Shown: one piece after another, positions 34,783 through 47,015 of the stretch
Numbering within the stretch: position 1 is the first letter of the stretch
Layout: the number at the start of each line of letters is the position of its first letter
Assembly: GCA_001632425.1 (NCBI GenBank)
Contig: KV425573.1
Span: 67,052-131,051, forward strand
Source: Neolentinus lepideus HHB14362 ss-1
Lineage: Eukaryota > Basidiomycota > Agaricomycetes > Gloeophyllales > Gloeophyllaceae
Reading direction: 5' to 3'
Length of the DNA: 64,000 nt
Translations under genes and position numbers: made by a program
The notes under the pieces: generated by a model
What the model was told of the DNA's origin: nothing
Seen by the model: only the letters and a program-made list of their open reading frames with translations
Database searches by the model: none

Positions 34783-35547
34783 TTATGAGCTAGAGCTCTG
34801 CGGTGCCGAATCGACTTCAACTTTAGGGATGACTTCGGCCTTCTCTAGTACGGTCTCGAGTTCGCCTGATTGGTGCACTGAAAGGAACGGAAGTCGTAAT
34901 GGTTTAATCGAGGGAAGATATAGGTTATAATTAACTAGGGGACGTACTGCCAAGGATGATGTCGCAGCCACCAACGAATTCGCCATTGACATAGACTTGT
35001 GGAACGGTTGGCCAATCACTGCAACGCGTACATATCAGCAAACGAAGATGCATCAAATCAACAAGCAGGAAAAGGAGCGAATGCAGGGGAAGCTAAGATA
35101 CTCACGAAAACTCCTTGATCGAACTCCTCAGCTCGGAATCCTCAAGTACATTAAACGTCTTCATCTTCTCTGTCGGCACACCATGCAAATCCAGAACCTG
35201 GACCACCGCTCTCGAGAACCCGCACTGGGGAAGCTCCGGCGTCCCTACAAGCAGTTCATAAGTTAGCCTGAATGCATCTGTGCGTAGAACGGATTGCACG
35301 CACCCTTCATGAAGACCACTACTGGTGTAGACTGCACCGCCTGCTGAATCTTCTGTCGCACATCGTTCGACAGGTACCGCCGGGCAAGTTGCAGGCCTGG
35401 CGAGAGTGCGGTCGGCCGGGAGGCGGCCGCCGTGCGTCGTACCGCGAGAGAGAGCGATGTCTAGCAAGGTCACGCAACAGTAAGTCTATGTTTTCGATAC
35501 AAAACAGAGAAATAACATACGGAAGCCCTGAAAGCACTGCGAAACAT
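34783..35547 (-). CDS. GRX5: Mitochondrial monothiol glutaredoxin
   Basis: Grx5 passes [2Fe-2S] clusters in mitochondrial iron-sulfur biogenesis. ATG at 35545-35547; exon 1 is MFRSAFRAS, spliced to [20 protein letters not shown], an Arg/Ser-rich presequence followed by ARRYLS as a likely cleavage region. The mature domain has [20 protein letters not shown] with the CGFS active site (an intron splits the Gly codon of KGTP), then [17 protein letters not shown] and, in later exons, the usual [20 protein letters not shown] and the end [20 protein letters not shown]. Stop at 34783. Four or five exons, intact. Confidence 0.95.
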
Positions 35548-36083
35548 GACGGTAGCGGACAAGTTGTAAGCCTACACCGACACCGAACCCAATTGCTTTG
35601 CTGACACATCTCCACGTGGGTTTCCCCGATTCAGTGGAGATCCCGATCTACCGGTTCAGCCTTATCCCGACGAATGGTATTTTTTAAATTTTACCAGCAT
35701 CGTTGGGGCGATGGAAGCACAAGGGGAAATATGCATCGAGAAGGAAGTCGTTCAGTATATGAGTTTTGGCAAGAGATAACTCCTGGACTATCTTCAAGCA
35801 GTTTCGTCGTGATGATACGGCACCCCTCTCATACTAGTGTGAGAGGGGTGCTGCGTACTCTGTCCAACTGCCACGATGTCGCAATGTATTTCGTCCGGTT
35901 GCGGCAGCGAGAGCAGCGCTACGCTACGCTCGGCAATTCACGAGCCAATCAGGACTAGTTCGCACGATTTTACCATCTTCGCCTACTTCAAGGTGTTTAT
36001 ATATTTATGGAACACTGTATTTAATGATAATAATATGGGCTACATGGGAACAACTTCTCATTTCTAACCGCTCACACCAACTC
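35548..36083. other. Intergenic stretch with a 32-bp palindrome
   Basis: 536 bp between GRX5 and ADE1. Besides the palindrome at 35820-35851 I see nothing coding. Confidence 0.5.
35820..35851. repeat. 32-bp near-perfect palindrome
   Basis: GCACCCCTCTCA (35820-35831) is the exact reverse complement of TGAGAGGGGTGC (35840-35851); the 8-nt centre is itself nearly palindromic around ACTAGT. It would form a 12-bp stem, or a long symmetric factor site. Confidence 0.7.
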
Positions 36084-37225
36084 TCACTTCTGTTCGTCTC
36101 CCATGAGCATCTTCACCACATCAACATACCTCTTCCTCGTCCCCTCGATCACTTCGGGAGTCATTGCCCAGCCTTCTCCATTCGGTCCTTCCTCCAAACC
36201 TTTCCTGAATCCAGTTTGTACGAGCCAGTCCCGCAAGTACTGCTTGTCGAAGCTGGGCTGGCCGCGGCCGGGCGCGTAACCCTCTAGTGGCCAGTAACGC
36301 GAGGAGTCAGGGGTCAGGACTTCATCAATGAGGAGAAGTGTTTCGGGGGAACCAGGCGAAGAGACGACACCAAACTCGAATTTCGTGTCGGCGAGTATGA
36401 GCCCTCGTGATTCGGCATACTCTGCGGCCTTTTTGTAGAGTTCTACCGCAACGGAGGATATTTTGTCGTATAGCTCCTGCCCAATCAGCTTCGCGGCTGT
36501 GAGATCGAAAGTAAGTGACATTTTAACGCTCAAGAAAAATTGTACTGCATACCTCTCTCTGGAGAGATGTTCTCATCGTGGGCACCTTGCTCGGCTTTCG
36601 TCGAAGGAGTGAAGAGAGGCGCAGGTAGCTTTTGCGACTCTACGAGGCCAGCTGGGAGCTGTATCCCGTGCACGGTTCCCGACCTATTGTATTCGGCCCA
36701 CCCAGAACCTAATAAGGCGGCGTTACATTCAACAGTGGCACAACACTTTCCTAAAACAATAACTTGCCTGTCAAATACCCTCTCACAATAGCCTCGAGGG
36801 GAACCACCTTCGCCTTCTTCACAAGCATCGAGCGCCCCTCCAACTGATCCTTATACTGTCTAACCTCCGCCGGCATCTCATCAACATTGGAAGTGACAAA
36901 ATGGTTCGGTATGACGTCCTTCAGCTTGTCAAACCAGAACAGCGAGATCTGAGTCAGGACCTTGCCCTTTCCCGGCACGCCCTATTGTAGCAATTGCGCA
37001 AAGTATGGTGAAGAGGTCGATACGAGGCCTTCATGAGTATGTAGTTGAGGTGAATGCAACTGGACGACGGACATTTCGCAAGATCACATCGTATGCGGAG
37101 ATGCGGTCGGACGCAACGAAGAGGAGGTGGTCTGGTGAAGAAGTAGCGTAGATGTCGCGGACTTTGCCTTTGGAGAGGAGGGTGAGGCCAGGTAGGTTTG
37201 AGTGAATCAGTGCGGTTTCAGTCAT
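36084..37225 (-). CDS. ADE1: SAICAR synthetase
   Basis: Ligates aspartate to CAIR with ATP in de novo purine synthesis (cytosol). ATG at 37223-37225: [20 protein letters not shown] then [27 protein letters not shown] (across an intron), [12 protein letters not shown], the signature [17 protein letters not shown] (across an intron), [19 protein letters not shown] (across an intron) and [40 protein letters not shown]. Four exons, three short introns, end KMLMGDEQK. Intact. Same strand as GRX5; 700 bp of divergent promoter towards the O-methyltransferase. Confidence 0.96.
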
Positions 37226-37923
37226 GTTTAAGAGATGCAGCTGGTTAAGAGAATTGAAGGAGATCTAGATCTTGCTGAGACGCCACAGATGCAAATAGGC
37301 CATAATTAATATTGATTAATAATATTGCTCTCCATCCGAAATTTACGCGTCGGACGGCTTCCTCTTCAAGTCCTCCAGTACGTTTCTGGTCTGCCACCCG
37401 CCAATATTGCTCCTGTCTGTATGTCTGTCTTGCACAGATGTCAATCTTCATATGGTTCGCTATGCTTCAGTGACAGTAGTCCCTGTGCCATGACTATCAG
37501 GTGGTGTCACCGTGTCGACTCTTCAAGACAGCCTGGCCTTACTCTGCGTAGAGAGAAGATTCCGCGTTCTGTCGTGACCAGAACCCTGAAGGAAAGGCCG
37601 ACATGGAAGCCTCGTGGGATCGTGGCAGTCAGTAATCACCTGCGTAAATCACTGACGACTCTTCTGTGAACATATTGTTGAGCGATGGCCGTTCCATATC
37701 CTCGCATTTCCAAGAAAGATCCCATGATTGGTTCTGACCATATATATCTGGGGCTGGCTCCTATGACTCTACCTCATCTTTTGAACACCGGTATGTCTAA
37801 TCGTGGTGCTCTCAGTCGAGGGAGATATGGTTTCTCCGATCCCATTTTTCACATGAGGTTCTTCTTGGTCCGCGGAACTTCAAATATCAGGCCTACGCTT
37901 GTTTGACAAATACCTTCAACGAA
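37226..37923. other. Divergent intergenic region ADE1 / O-methyltransferase
   Basis: 698 bp. A plus-strand open frame at 37325-37669 has no family features. Holds an AT-rich tract (about 37300-37325) close to ADE1. Confidence 0.4.
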
Positions 37924-39845
37924 ATGACCTCCAACGGGCACACGTCTCCCTTGCGAGCGCTTGCTAACCTCATCGTTACCTCAGTCGACCAGCTCGAAGA
38001 GGCGTATGCAGCGCAGTCTGTTCCTTTACCTTCTCTCGATGACATCAGCGGAGAGGTCCCTGATCTAGCTTTCGACGCGGAGGTCCGTCAAGCGAGAGCT
38101 GTGTTGGTGTCAGCTTGTGCGCAGTTGCAGGCAACGGTACAGCTCCCTACGACACAGATAATGCATACTGCTTCTGGGGTTCGTCATACGTTTGTTGCAC
38201 AGTTGCTTCTTCTTCGGGATTGACTCTTCTGTCATTGTTTCAGCATTACCTTTCTGCATGCATTAATGTAGCTTTGCGAGCTCATACTGCGGAAGCACTC
38301 CGACCGGCTGGAGACAAAGGTCTCAGCGTCGAAGAAATAGCTAAATACAGTGCCGTCAATCCGAGGAAGTTAGGTAAGTACCGTTCACTGTTTCTGGGAT
38401 TTGTGATTAACTTGCATCGAGCTCGTTGCCTTAGAATGCTTGCTACCAATTTTATCTTTCGTGAATTAGAGCCTAACGTGTTCGCGCATAATAGGCAAGT
38501 TAGGCGTCGTCTTCTTTTTGTTCTGATGGAATGACTTTTTCATTCCAGCGTGAGCTTACTTTTAGATACTGGGAAGAAAGCGGAATACGTTTCCAAGCAA
38601 GAGTACGCCCGCTTCCCGTAAGCTAGCTGCCCGATGTCTGATTGTATCCTTCAGCCCTGTAGACTGGTACAGTGACACCGACGGCAATGCGGCCATGATA
38701 TGCTGGACGTGCGTTGACATCTGTACCCCTTAGCGTTCCCTGACCGATACTGTCCGACAATGTAGGACTGGAGAGCACTACAAATATGCCGGAGGTATAC
38801 CTGACACGCTACTGGATCCAGAGACCGCCCACTCCTATAAGCCTGGAGACGCTGCCTTCTCCCGGGCGGTGGGCCGTGGCTATGCCAGCTTTTTTGAATA
38901 TATAAGCAGACCTGAAGGTTCTCTGTCGCGGTCAGTCTTCAACAGCGCCATGGTCGGCACCCAGATACTCGAGGCACCGGATTTCATCTTGCACGGTTAG
39001 TGCGCGCCGCTCCCGTCTTCAGATATGAGCTGATATCTACTCGCAGAGGGCCTGGGCTGGGATAAGCTGCCGCCGGGTAGTGTGGTAGTCGACGTGGGCG
39101 GAGGAGTTGGTGGCCAGAGCTTGAAGCTCTCCCGAGCGTACCCGCACCTCAACATCGTTGTGCAAGACTTGCCCGCTACCATCTACGAGGCGCGCTATGT
39201 ATGTATTCTGCTCAGTTTTAACTTACTGTCAATAATTCGGCTTTGTCTATGTATCGTAGTTCTGGAATGCGCACAACCCAGAGGCCATCCAAGACGGCCG
39301 TGTCACTCTGCAGCCGCACAACTTCTTCGACCCTAATCCGGTACGGGGCGCGGCGGTGTACTTCCTGCGTGAGATATCGTGAGCTATTCGTGTTCATGTT
39401 CGTGTCCGCGGAGCTGAGGCATTCCGCTGGGCAGCCATAACTGGCCCAACAAGGAAGCCATTGCTATTCACCGCCACGTTCGGGACGCTGCGGATGCGCA
39501 GAGTCGTATTATTCTTGTCAACCACGTCATACAATACGGATCGGCATCGCCAGGGACATCGTCGGATTCGGCCAAGTTTCCCTCCGCACCGTACCCTCTT
39601 CTGCCCAACTTTGGGCCGGCCAATGCGAGAGCGTATATAATGGATATGGTCATGCTCTGTCAGATGAACGCGGTACGTCTCTTGAAGTGTTCCGTGGATA
39701 TGAGTCCTGATCATTTTTGGCGTAGGTTGAGCGAACGACGACGGAGTTTGAGGTTCTGTTAAGGGAGGCTGGGCTCAAGATAGACGATGTGGTGGGAGAT
39801 ACGAGGAATGGTGACTTGCTTCACCTTGTCTGTTCGAGGCTATAA
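37924..39845 (+). CDS. SAM-dependent O-methyltransferase (family 2, fungal)
   Basis: Methylates a hydroxyl of a small, usually aromatic, secondary metabolite. ATG at 37924 (MTSNGHTSPLRALANLIVTS). The N-terminal dimerisation and winged-helix part includes HYLSACINVALRAHTAEALR, LSVEEIAKYSAVNPRKL and RMLATNFIFRELEPNVFAHN. The SAM fold has GSVVVDVGGGVGGQSLKLSR (motif I), NIVVQDLPATIYEA, RVTLQPHNFFDPNPV and YFLREISHNWPNKEA; the late part has RIILVNHVIQYG, ARAYIMDMVMLCQMNAVERT and FEVLLREAGLKIDDV. Nine or so exons; stop TAA at 39843-39845. Intact by eye. No other secondary-metabolite gene sits next to it, so the substrate is open. Confidence 0.88.
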
Positions 39846-40193
39846 TGCATAAGTGGTTCGCGCTCCGTTCTCACACGCGGATATCGTTTTCAGCATGTGA
39901 CCCTATTCTGCGAGCTGCTTTGCTTGGTATGTATTTGAATTTTCGACTTCGGACAGCGTATGCCGAGGCCTATGCCTAGTACCTACGTGGCAGTTAGAAG
40001 TTTGACTCGTCGCAGCCCGCCGCGACAGTCAATTCCGGGCACGTAGGATGACACGGAGGCCGCGTACGTATTCTCGGAAGATAATCAGTCTACATACATG
40101 TTCATGGCGCTAGTATTTAAAATGAGGCAATTACGACCGTTAACACGACCATTCACTTCCCACATTCGATCTATACATACGACAGTACATCCC
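39846..40193. other. Intergenic / promoter of the PARG-like gene
   Basis: 348 bp; a TATTTAAA box at 40114-40121 lies about 75 bp upstream of the ATG at 40194. Nothing else seen. Confidence 0.45.
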
Positions 40194-41145
40194 ATGGCGC
40201 CATCTCTATCTCGTCGCAAGGCAATAGCGGAGGATACGTTAGCACGGACTCCCGAGATCGTCGCCGCCACACCAGGCGCGTCTCTCGACTCAACCTTCAT
40301 CGCGTCGCAGCTGCCGCCCTTGGAGCCGTCCGAATGCCCGAGCTTTCCCTCCTCCAAGATCAGCGTGATCAACTCAGATTCGTACAAAGCTGCACGGGGC
40401 ATTATCCGCGAAGAAGGCACAGCTGCGAACGGAAAGGTCGCGGTGCTGAACCTCGCGAGTGACGAGGTGCGGGCTGGGGGTTGGCTGTATACCTTCTGGA
40501 CTACGCAGGTGAGAGAGATGGTGTTGGTTTCGGTCTTCGTGGTTTGCTCAGATGGCGAGGACGCAGGAGGAAGCGCTGTGCTACTCGTCCACTCTGTATG
40601 CGACGCTCAAAGAGGAGTACTATCCGTGGCCGAACCTGGGTCCCGGGTCGGTCGCAGGCGTGTTCTCGCCGGGCGTCGTGGTGTTCAAGGACGACTTAGT
40701 CCATGACTGTGTCGACTTGTCCGGGGACGAACGCGCCGTCGTGTCTGTGGTAACTGTTGCTGCGCCGAGGTCTCCTGAGCTGACGCCGAACGGTAAGTCT
40801 CTCGCAAAGGAGGAAGATAGGAGGGATTTCGAAGGCAAGATCAGGCTGGTCTATCGTATGGCAGCAAGGAACGGTCAGCACTACATGATCCTCGGTATGC
40901 TATGCTACTTGCAAGCCTCTCCGTGTCCTTCGGCCGCTGATATTTATGTTGTCCCAGCCGCGATGGGTTGCGGTGCTTATGCTTGCCCGCCGCGGCAAGT
41001 TGCTAGCATGATGAAGTCCATCCTGTTAGAGCCCGAGTTCAAAGGATGGTTCCGGCGCGTTGTGTTTGCAGTGTACAGTTCTGCACGCAATGGGCCAGGG
41101 AACTATGGGATCTTCAAGGAGATATTGGACGGGGTTGATTTGTAA
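40194..41145 (+). CDS. Microbial-type PARG-like protein (DUF2263/TIGR02452 fold)
   Basis: The family contains bacterial-type poly(ADP-ribose) glycohydrolases with a macrodomain-like core. Start chosen at 40194 (MAPSLSRRKAIAEDTLART) because a TATA box lies just upstream; ATGs at 40098 and 40122 are in frame and would add RQLRPLTRPFTSHIRSI, a possible mitochondrial presequence. Motifs: VAVLNLASDEVRAGGWLYT, then after an intron TTQEEALCYSSTLYATLK with the QEE catalytic pair, PGSVAGVFSPGVVVFKDDL, and in the last exon AAMGCGAYACPPRQVA (family GCGAYGNPP) and FAVYSSARNGPGNYGIF. The usual GGG loop is AGGW here. Three exons. Activity not proven for fungal members. Confidence 0.82.
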
Positions 41146-41428
41146 ATATGTGCGTAGTCTGTCTAGTGTATGATCAGGGGAATTGGTTGTATGGCAATTC
41201 AATGGTTAATATTATGTATTCCAGTAACCATAGTGCGCTCCGGGAAGAGTACCAGCCGCCACAGTCGTATTTGCTGTTGTTTATCAGAAGACCAATCTAA
41301 TCTTAAGATAACGAGATACAACAAAATATCCGATAAGAGCCTAGGAAATATGCCGGAGGCACAGGGGGTATTTCTATCGACTGGTACAGCAGCCAGCTAT
41401 CTCTTTCCCCTCTCTGACACTGACCACG

Positions 41429-44400
41429 ATGACAACGACGCAGCACTACCGCATCGGAGTCGACGTCGGCGGCACCAACACCGATGGCATCCTGCTCTCG
41501 CTCTCGCCTTCGTCTTCTTCCCAGGCCAATCGCGGTGTTCTGGCCAGCTTCAAGTCCCCCACCACGCCAGATGTGACTAGCGGAATCGAGAATGCTGTCA
41601 GAGCCGTGCTCGAGCAAAGCGGTGTCGCCCCGCGAGAGGTCGGAAGCTTGATGATCGGAAGTACGCTTGTGTTGAGATGACATTCGCGGGATTCTGTGCG
41701 CTGATACTATCTGGTCGTTCCACAGCGACACACTTTATAAATGCAGTTGTCGAGCATGACGCTCGTCGTTTGTCCAAGGTTGCCGTTATACGGTTGGGTG
41801 CACCCTATACCGACGTACTGTGGCCTTCCCCGTCTTTCATGCATATTCGCTCATCAGTCCCACAGGAATGCCCACCATTTTTGGATTTCCCGCCTCCGCT
41901 TCGCGCAATCATGGACGGACACGTTGCGATTCTCAAAGGCGGTCTGCATATTGACGGAAAACCCATAAATGATGTGCGCATGCCCTATCCTTCGCTCAGA
42001 AATCCATGTTCATTTTCCAGCATTCGAATTTGTAGATAGATGAAGCAGAGATCATTTCTGAGTGTAAAATCATCAAAGAAAAGAACATCAAAGCTATTGC
42101 AATCGTAGGAATATTCTCATCCCTTGACCGACAGGACGTACGTCTTTTCCCTTCTATTACTTGTCCATCTGTCCTAGTTTTTCTTGTACAAATACATCCA
42201 CTCCTACCCCGACAGATGGTGTCAAAGCTCATGGTGCATATACTTGTTGCAGGGGCTGTCACAGGAAGATCGCGCTCGCATGATCATAGAGCGCGAGCTC
42301 GGAAAGGACATACATGTCGTGTGTTCTCGCGAGGGTCCGTTCATCTGCACCTTGGTTCCCAAACACGATATCTGATATACGCCCTCCTTCTTTCCCTCGT
42401 TAGTCGCTAACCAAGGCCTGCTCGAGCGAGAAAACGCCTCCATCTTGAACGCCTCCATCCTCGCCTTCGCCCGGCGCACCATCGCATCCTTCCGACGCGC
42501 TATGGGCCGCGTTGGCCTAAGCTGTCCACTGTGAGCGCGTGTGCTCGCCAGCGCACCTTGCTTTTGTCCTAACCGCGCCTTGCCCAGGTTTTTAACTCAG
42601 AACGACGGCACACTGACCACCGCGCGCGAAGCGGCCCGACTACCCATCCGAACATTCGCAAGCGGGCAAACGAACAGCATGCGCGGAGCCGTGAGTCCCA
42701 CCACCTGCTATTAGTACACGAAAGACCGACCATTCCGCGTGCAGAGTTACCTTGCGGGCCTCGGCTCGTCCGCGTCCGAGATATCCAAGAAGAGCGGCAG
42801 CATCATTGTGGTGGACGTCGGCGGAACGACCACAGACGTTGGCGTGGTGAGTGCCCGGTCTTCAGATCTGTCTCGCTGCGCGCTGGTTGATGGAGACTGC
42901 GTAGCTTCTCCCGAGCGGGTTTCCGCGACAGGCGGCGGCCTTTATTTCGGTTGGCGGGGTACGCACGAATTTTAGCATGCCGGATGTACAGAGTATAGGG
43001 CTGGGTGGGGGTAGTATCGTGAGTCTGGCTCGTTTGTGTGATCATATGGGTCTTGTATCGGATGCTGAATGCATCTCTGTCTTCAGGTCAGAACGCGCAA
43101 TGAGGGGGGTGTGGTGAAAGTCACCGTTGGTCCAGAGTGAGTGTCCGCATTACTGTTATTTTCTGGCTTCGTGTACTCTGCCACCTGTGGCATATTGTCA
43201 TCTCAGGTCGGGCAGACGTGATGAGAGTCAGCCAGCTGTGGCGGAGTACCTCTGGAGGGATCTAACAAACTTACTTCCTCCACGCGCCACTCCTCTTGTG
43301 AGTATCTGGACATCGTTCCGCACAGGCGTGTTTGGGTCGCTAAGGTCCCGAGTTTAAATGTGATCGACACACGGCTCGCCGCAATTATTGGGCTTCCAGG
43401 ATTCCAAATCTTCCTTGCTCTGAAGCTTGGTATATTCTCTGGCATCATTCACACTTTTCTGTGAAGTTGCATTATCGGTTAATCTGTCGCCAAACACGAA
43501 ACAAAGCTAATCGTGCATTGCAGCTCTACGGGATACAAGCTCTTGACCGAAGGCCTGGTCTTTGGGGGATCCACCCGCACCGCGACAGATGTGGCAGTCG
43601 CCCTCGACCCGTCTCTCGACATCGGAGACGTAGAGAAGGTAAAAAGTGCTTTCAGCGAGGACGAGTTGGTGGGTGCGAAGGAGTGTATAAAGAAATTATT
43701 GGAGGACGTGGTGAGCGTGGTCGTGCGCGGCTGTGTTACAGCAGCCTTGTTGATGATTTGCCGTAGATTGACAGGATGAAGACGAGCCCGGAGCCAGCTA
43801 CTGTTTTGCTTGTCGGGGGAGGGAGCGTCATTGCGCCGGAGGAATTAAATGGTGTAGCGGGTACGGTGTTGTCACAGTGGTCGTGAACCCTGCTGACGAT
43901 TGTCATTACCTCGACGGTGGTAGAACTCATCAGGCCTCCCTTGTTTTCATGCGCCAATGCTGTTGGAGCTTGCGTTGCCAATGTTTCTGGCGAAGTTGGT
44001 ACGTCCCTTCCCTTCTTCTCACGCACCGCAACTCACAATCCGCTAGACACCATCGAAATCTTAGAAGACAGAAAGCTTGAAGATGTAGTCGAAAAGGTGA
44101 AGGCGCTGGCCGTGGAGAGAGCTGTCAAGAATGGCGCGAAGAAGCAGACGGTGAAAGTCGTTGAGGTGGAGAATCTACCGGTCCAGGTGCGCACGCTGTC
44201 ACTCCAGTGGCCGCTATCAACTCATTTCTGCTTGCCTTCAGTACGTGACGATCAAAGCTACGCGCCTTGTTGTGCGAGCGGTGGGGGAACTCGATATAGA
44301 AGCTGTCCCGGCCGGCTCTACCGTCGTCGAAAACGTAGAGGACTCGGACGAGGCCTATCAGGAGGGGGAAAAGGAGTCAGCCAATGGGGACGCGGGATTC

Positions 44401-46637
44401 GTTGAAGAAAAGATAGATATCGCTGCGTACCGCCCGACGATCAACGAGCAGGGAGAGTGGATACTAAGCGAGATAGACCTCGAGTGGATACAGGAAGGCT
44501 GTGGTATTTTGGGCACGGGCGGCGGAGGAAGCCCATACCCACCGTTCATTATGTTGGTATAGCCTCAACAGAATATCAGCTATGGGCGCTGATGGGATGG
44601 TTATAGGGCCCGTCAAGTCCTACGGGAAGGAGGATGTATCAAGGTTATCTCGCACGCATCACTTGCCGACGATGCTTTGGTACGTCTGGCTTCAATCTGT
44701 TCTGTCCATAATTCTCAGCAGTCCCATTTCCTGCAGATTTTCCGAGGCCATTTTGTGAGTGTTTGCCACTGTTGGATATTTTGTTATGCAAGGCTATACG
44801 CGGGCTGACCCACCTCGTTGCTCCACAGATGGGAAGCCCATCGGTGTCCAATGAACGCCTTCAAGGCGGAGCAGAAGTAGAAACTGCTTGTCGTAACTTG
44901 ATGAAATTTTTAAGTGTCGGGAAGCCCGCGGCAGTCATATCGTGAGTCGTTTGATTCTTCGTTGACAGTACCAAGTCTCATGGATTGCGCTCAGGGACGA
45001 GATTGGTGGGGGTAATGGCATCCAACCAATGATCCTGGCTTCCGAAAAGCACCTCAAGTGAGTCCCAGCGCCCGATCCTTGATCACGCAACACTAAGTAT
45101 AAGTCCCGAATCGAATTGGCGCTTCCCTTGAAGTATACCAGTGTAAGTTGGTTGATCGCATTGGTCCCGCTGTGACAATGATCTCTGAGATCCAATCAGC
45201 TTTGATGGTGATCTCATGGGTCGTGCCTATCCGCAGATGTGGTGTGTATGATGATTGTGGCCACGTCGTGTTATTGCTTATGTGATGAGATCAGGCAGAG
45301 CCTCCCGGCGGCGTTCTCGGTGCCGGCCAGTCTTACACCTTGTGCTATCGCAGATGGTGTCAACAATTCAATCGTGAGCTCGGGTGATTTGAAATCAGTG
45401 TTTCATTGTAGTGTTAAACTGTAACCATAGGTTTTGCCTTCCACGTCCAATAAGTATATGGTCGAAACTATGTAGGAACATCCTTGGGTACGGCGTGGCT
45501 TTATCAAAATTGACGATTATCACAGACTCCGAGGTGTATGTACCACTTTAGGCAGCAAAGCCGGCGTGAGTATGGCGCCTCTGACCGCGAAAACGTGTCG
45601 AGAATACGGCGTGACCCGAACAGTATCTCAAGTGGGGAAATCTCTCATTAGATTACTTGATGTATTGATCCATCTTTTTGTCGAAGGCATGGAGACTAGG
45701 CAGAGCCGTCGCACAATGCCGCGCAAAGAGGTGAAGTCAAAAGTTTCGAGTTCGACGATAGATGACACTTACTTAGATCCTTTGATCATGATGCAGCAAT
45801 TTGGGCGGCATCCCGAATGCTATTCTGGGCTTGCAGAACGGGAAATGCCTCTTCGTTGGCAAGATTGTGGGAATTGAACGCGAAGTGAGAGCTGGCTTTA
45901 CGGTACGTTCCGTCTGTCCAAGGTTTGTTACGCGATGTCTAACATCCATTGTTATAGTGGGGATCTGTTATCAGTGCGAGCTCGTGGACTGCTTCCGGGA
46001 TTATCTACGACTGACGTGGCCTTGAATTGATTCTAGTGGCACCGCTCGCAAGCGAAGAGGAAGAAAGTAAAGCGTCTGAGAAGTCTCCGGAAGAATTAGC
46101 TATAAAGGACGCAACATTGCGTATAGAGTTCCAGAACGAAAATCTGCGCGCCGACCTAACCACCTCGGATGGGAAGAAAGAAGTATGGCCCTTCCTCTCT
46201 GGTCATGCCATTAATCTGTTCTGTTCTAATTGCTCGAACATCTATCACCTAGCTTATTGCGGTCGTCCCGGACCTGATAACAGTGCTCGACTCCCAATCG
46301 GGCTCGGCGTTGGGCACGCACGAGTACCGCTACGGAGTGCGTACTTGTCACAGCTTCAGGATCATAGCGAGTGTGCTGATAGATTGACTGAACGTGCACA
46401 GCTCCGTGTCACAGTGATCGGGCTTGCTGGGCATCCGCTTTGGTCTACTAAGGAAGGCCTGAAGACAGGGGGTCCGGCAGCATTCGGGTGAGCTTTTCAC
46501 ATGAGGAATAGCGCGGTGGTCCATCGCTATAATGTTTATCTCGTGTTCGCAGATTGGATTTGCCATTCAGGCCTGTAGGCGTTTACCGCGAGCCGGTGGG
46601 GGTTATCGAAGAGTATGGACCCGGCTCCCGGAACTAG
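41429..46637 (+). CDS. Hydantoinase/oxoprolinase family protein fused to DUF917
   Basis: ATP-dependent ring-opening family (HyuA-like) plus a C-terminal DUF917 domain. N-terminal hydantoinase part: HYRIGVDVGGTNTDGILLSL, GSTHFINAVVEHD (across an intron) and AIAIVGIFSS. Middle part: FLTQNDGTLTTAREAARLPI, RTFASGQTNSMRGASYLAGL, IIVVDVGGTTTDVGVV, IGLGGGSIVRTR, GYKLLTEGLVFGGSTRTATD and LLVGGGSVIAP, CANAVGACVANVSGEVD. DUF917 part: LEWIQEGCGILGTGGGGSPY, AAVISDEIGGGNGIQPMILA, FDGDLMGRAYPQMWQSLPAA, LTPCAIADGVNN, VETILRGVCTTLGSKAGVSM and SQAWRLGRAVAQCRAK, LFVGKIVGIEREV, WGSVIMAPLASEEEE. It ends EEYGPGSRN, TAG at 46635-46637. Apparent stops between these blocks all disappear when short introns are removed, so I judge it intact with about twenty exons. 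Substrate unknown. Confidence 0.85.
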
Positions 46638-47015
46638 TTGTGCGCTGTCATGTGCAACCCCGGAGCAAGCAAGATACGGCTTTAGAAGCAGAGAAGTGAA
46701 GAATGAAGACTTGGAAGGAATGACAGTGTATATTCGATCTATATATACCAGATAGCGATAGATCTACAGTTTCTACGACATTAGTGTATGTAGTAAGGTT
46801 GGCTGATAAATATGTATGGGTTCTATAAATATGTGCGTAGATGCAGCGGTAGTGGATACAGAGTGCATGTTTGTAGTGTACATGCGAGCGAGCCTGCGTG
46901 CATATTAGTGATACTTTTGGGTTTCGACTGGAATAGGGTCGTTAGGGATATATAATGCTTGCGGCGGGTCGGGTCGTAAGGATCGAAACGAGACGTGAAT
47001 TTGACTTTGACATTA
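46638..47015. other. Convergent 3' flanks
   Basis: 378 bp between the hydantoinase gene and the minus-strand gene ending at 47016. AT-rich with TATATA runs; no gene seen. Confidence 0.5.

Noticed and set aside
45460..45480. Apparent stop (ATGTAG) in the DUF917 part, first read as a broken gene
   Set aside because: An intron starting GTAGGAACATCC and ending TATCACAG removes it and yields VETILRGVCTTLGSKAG, the expected family sequence.
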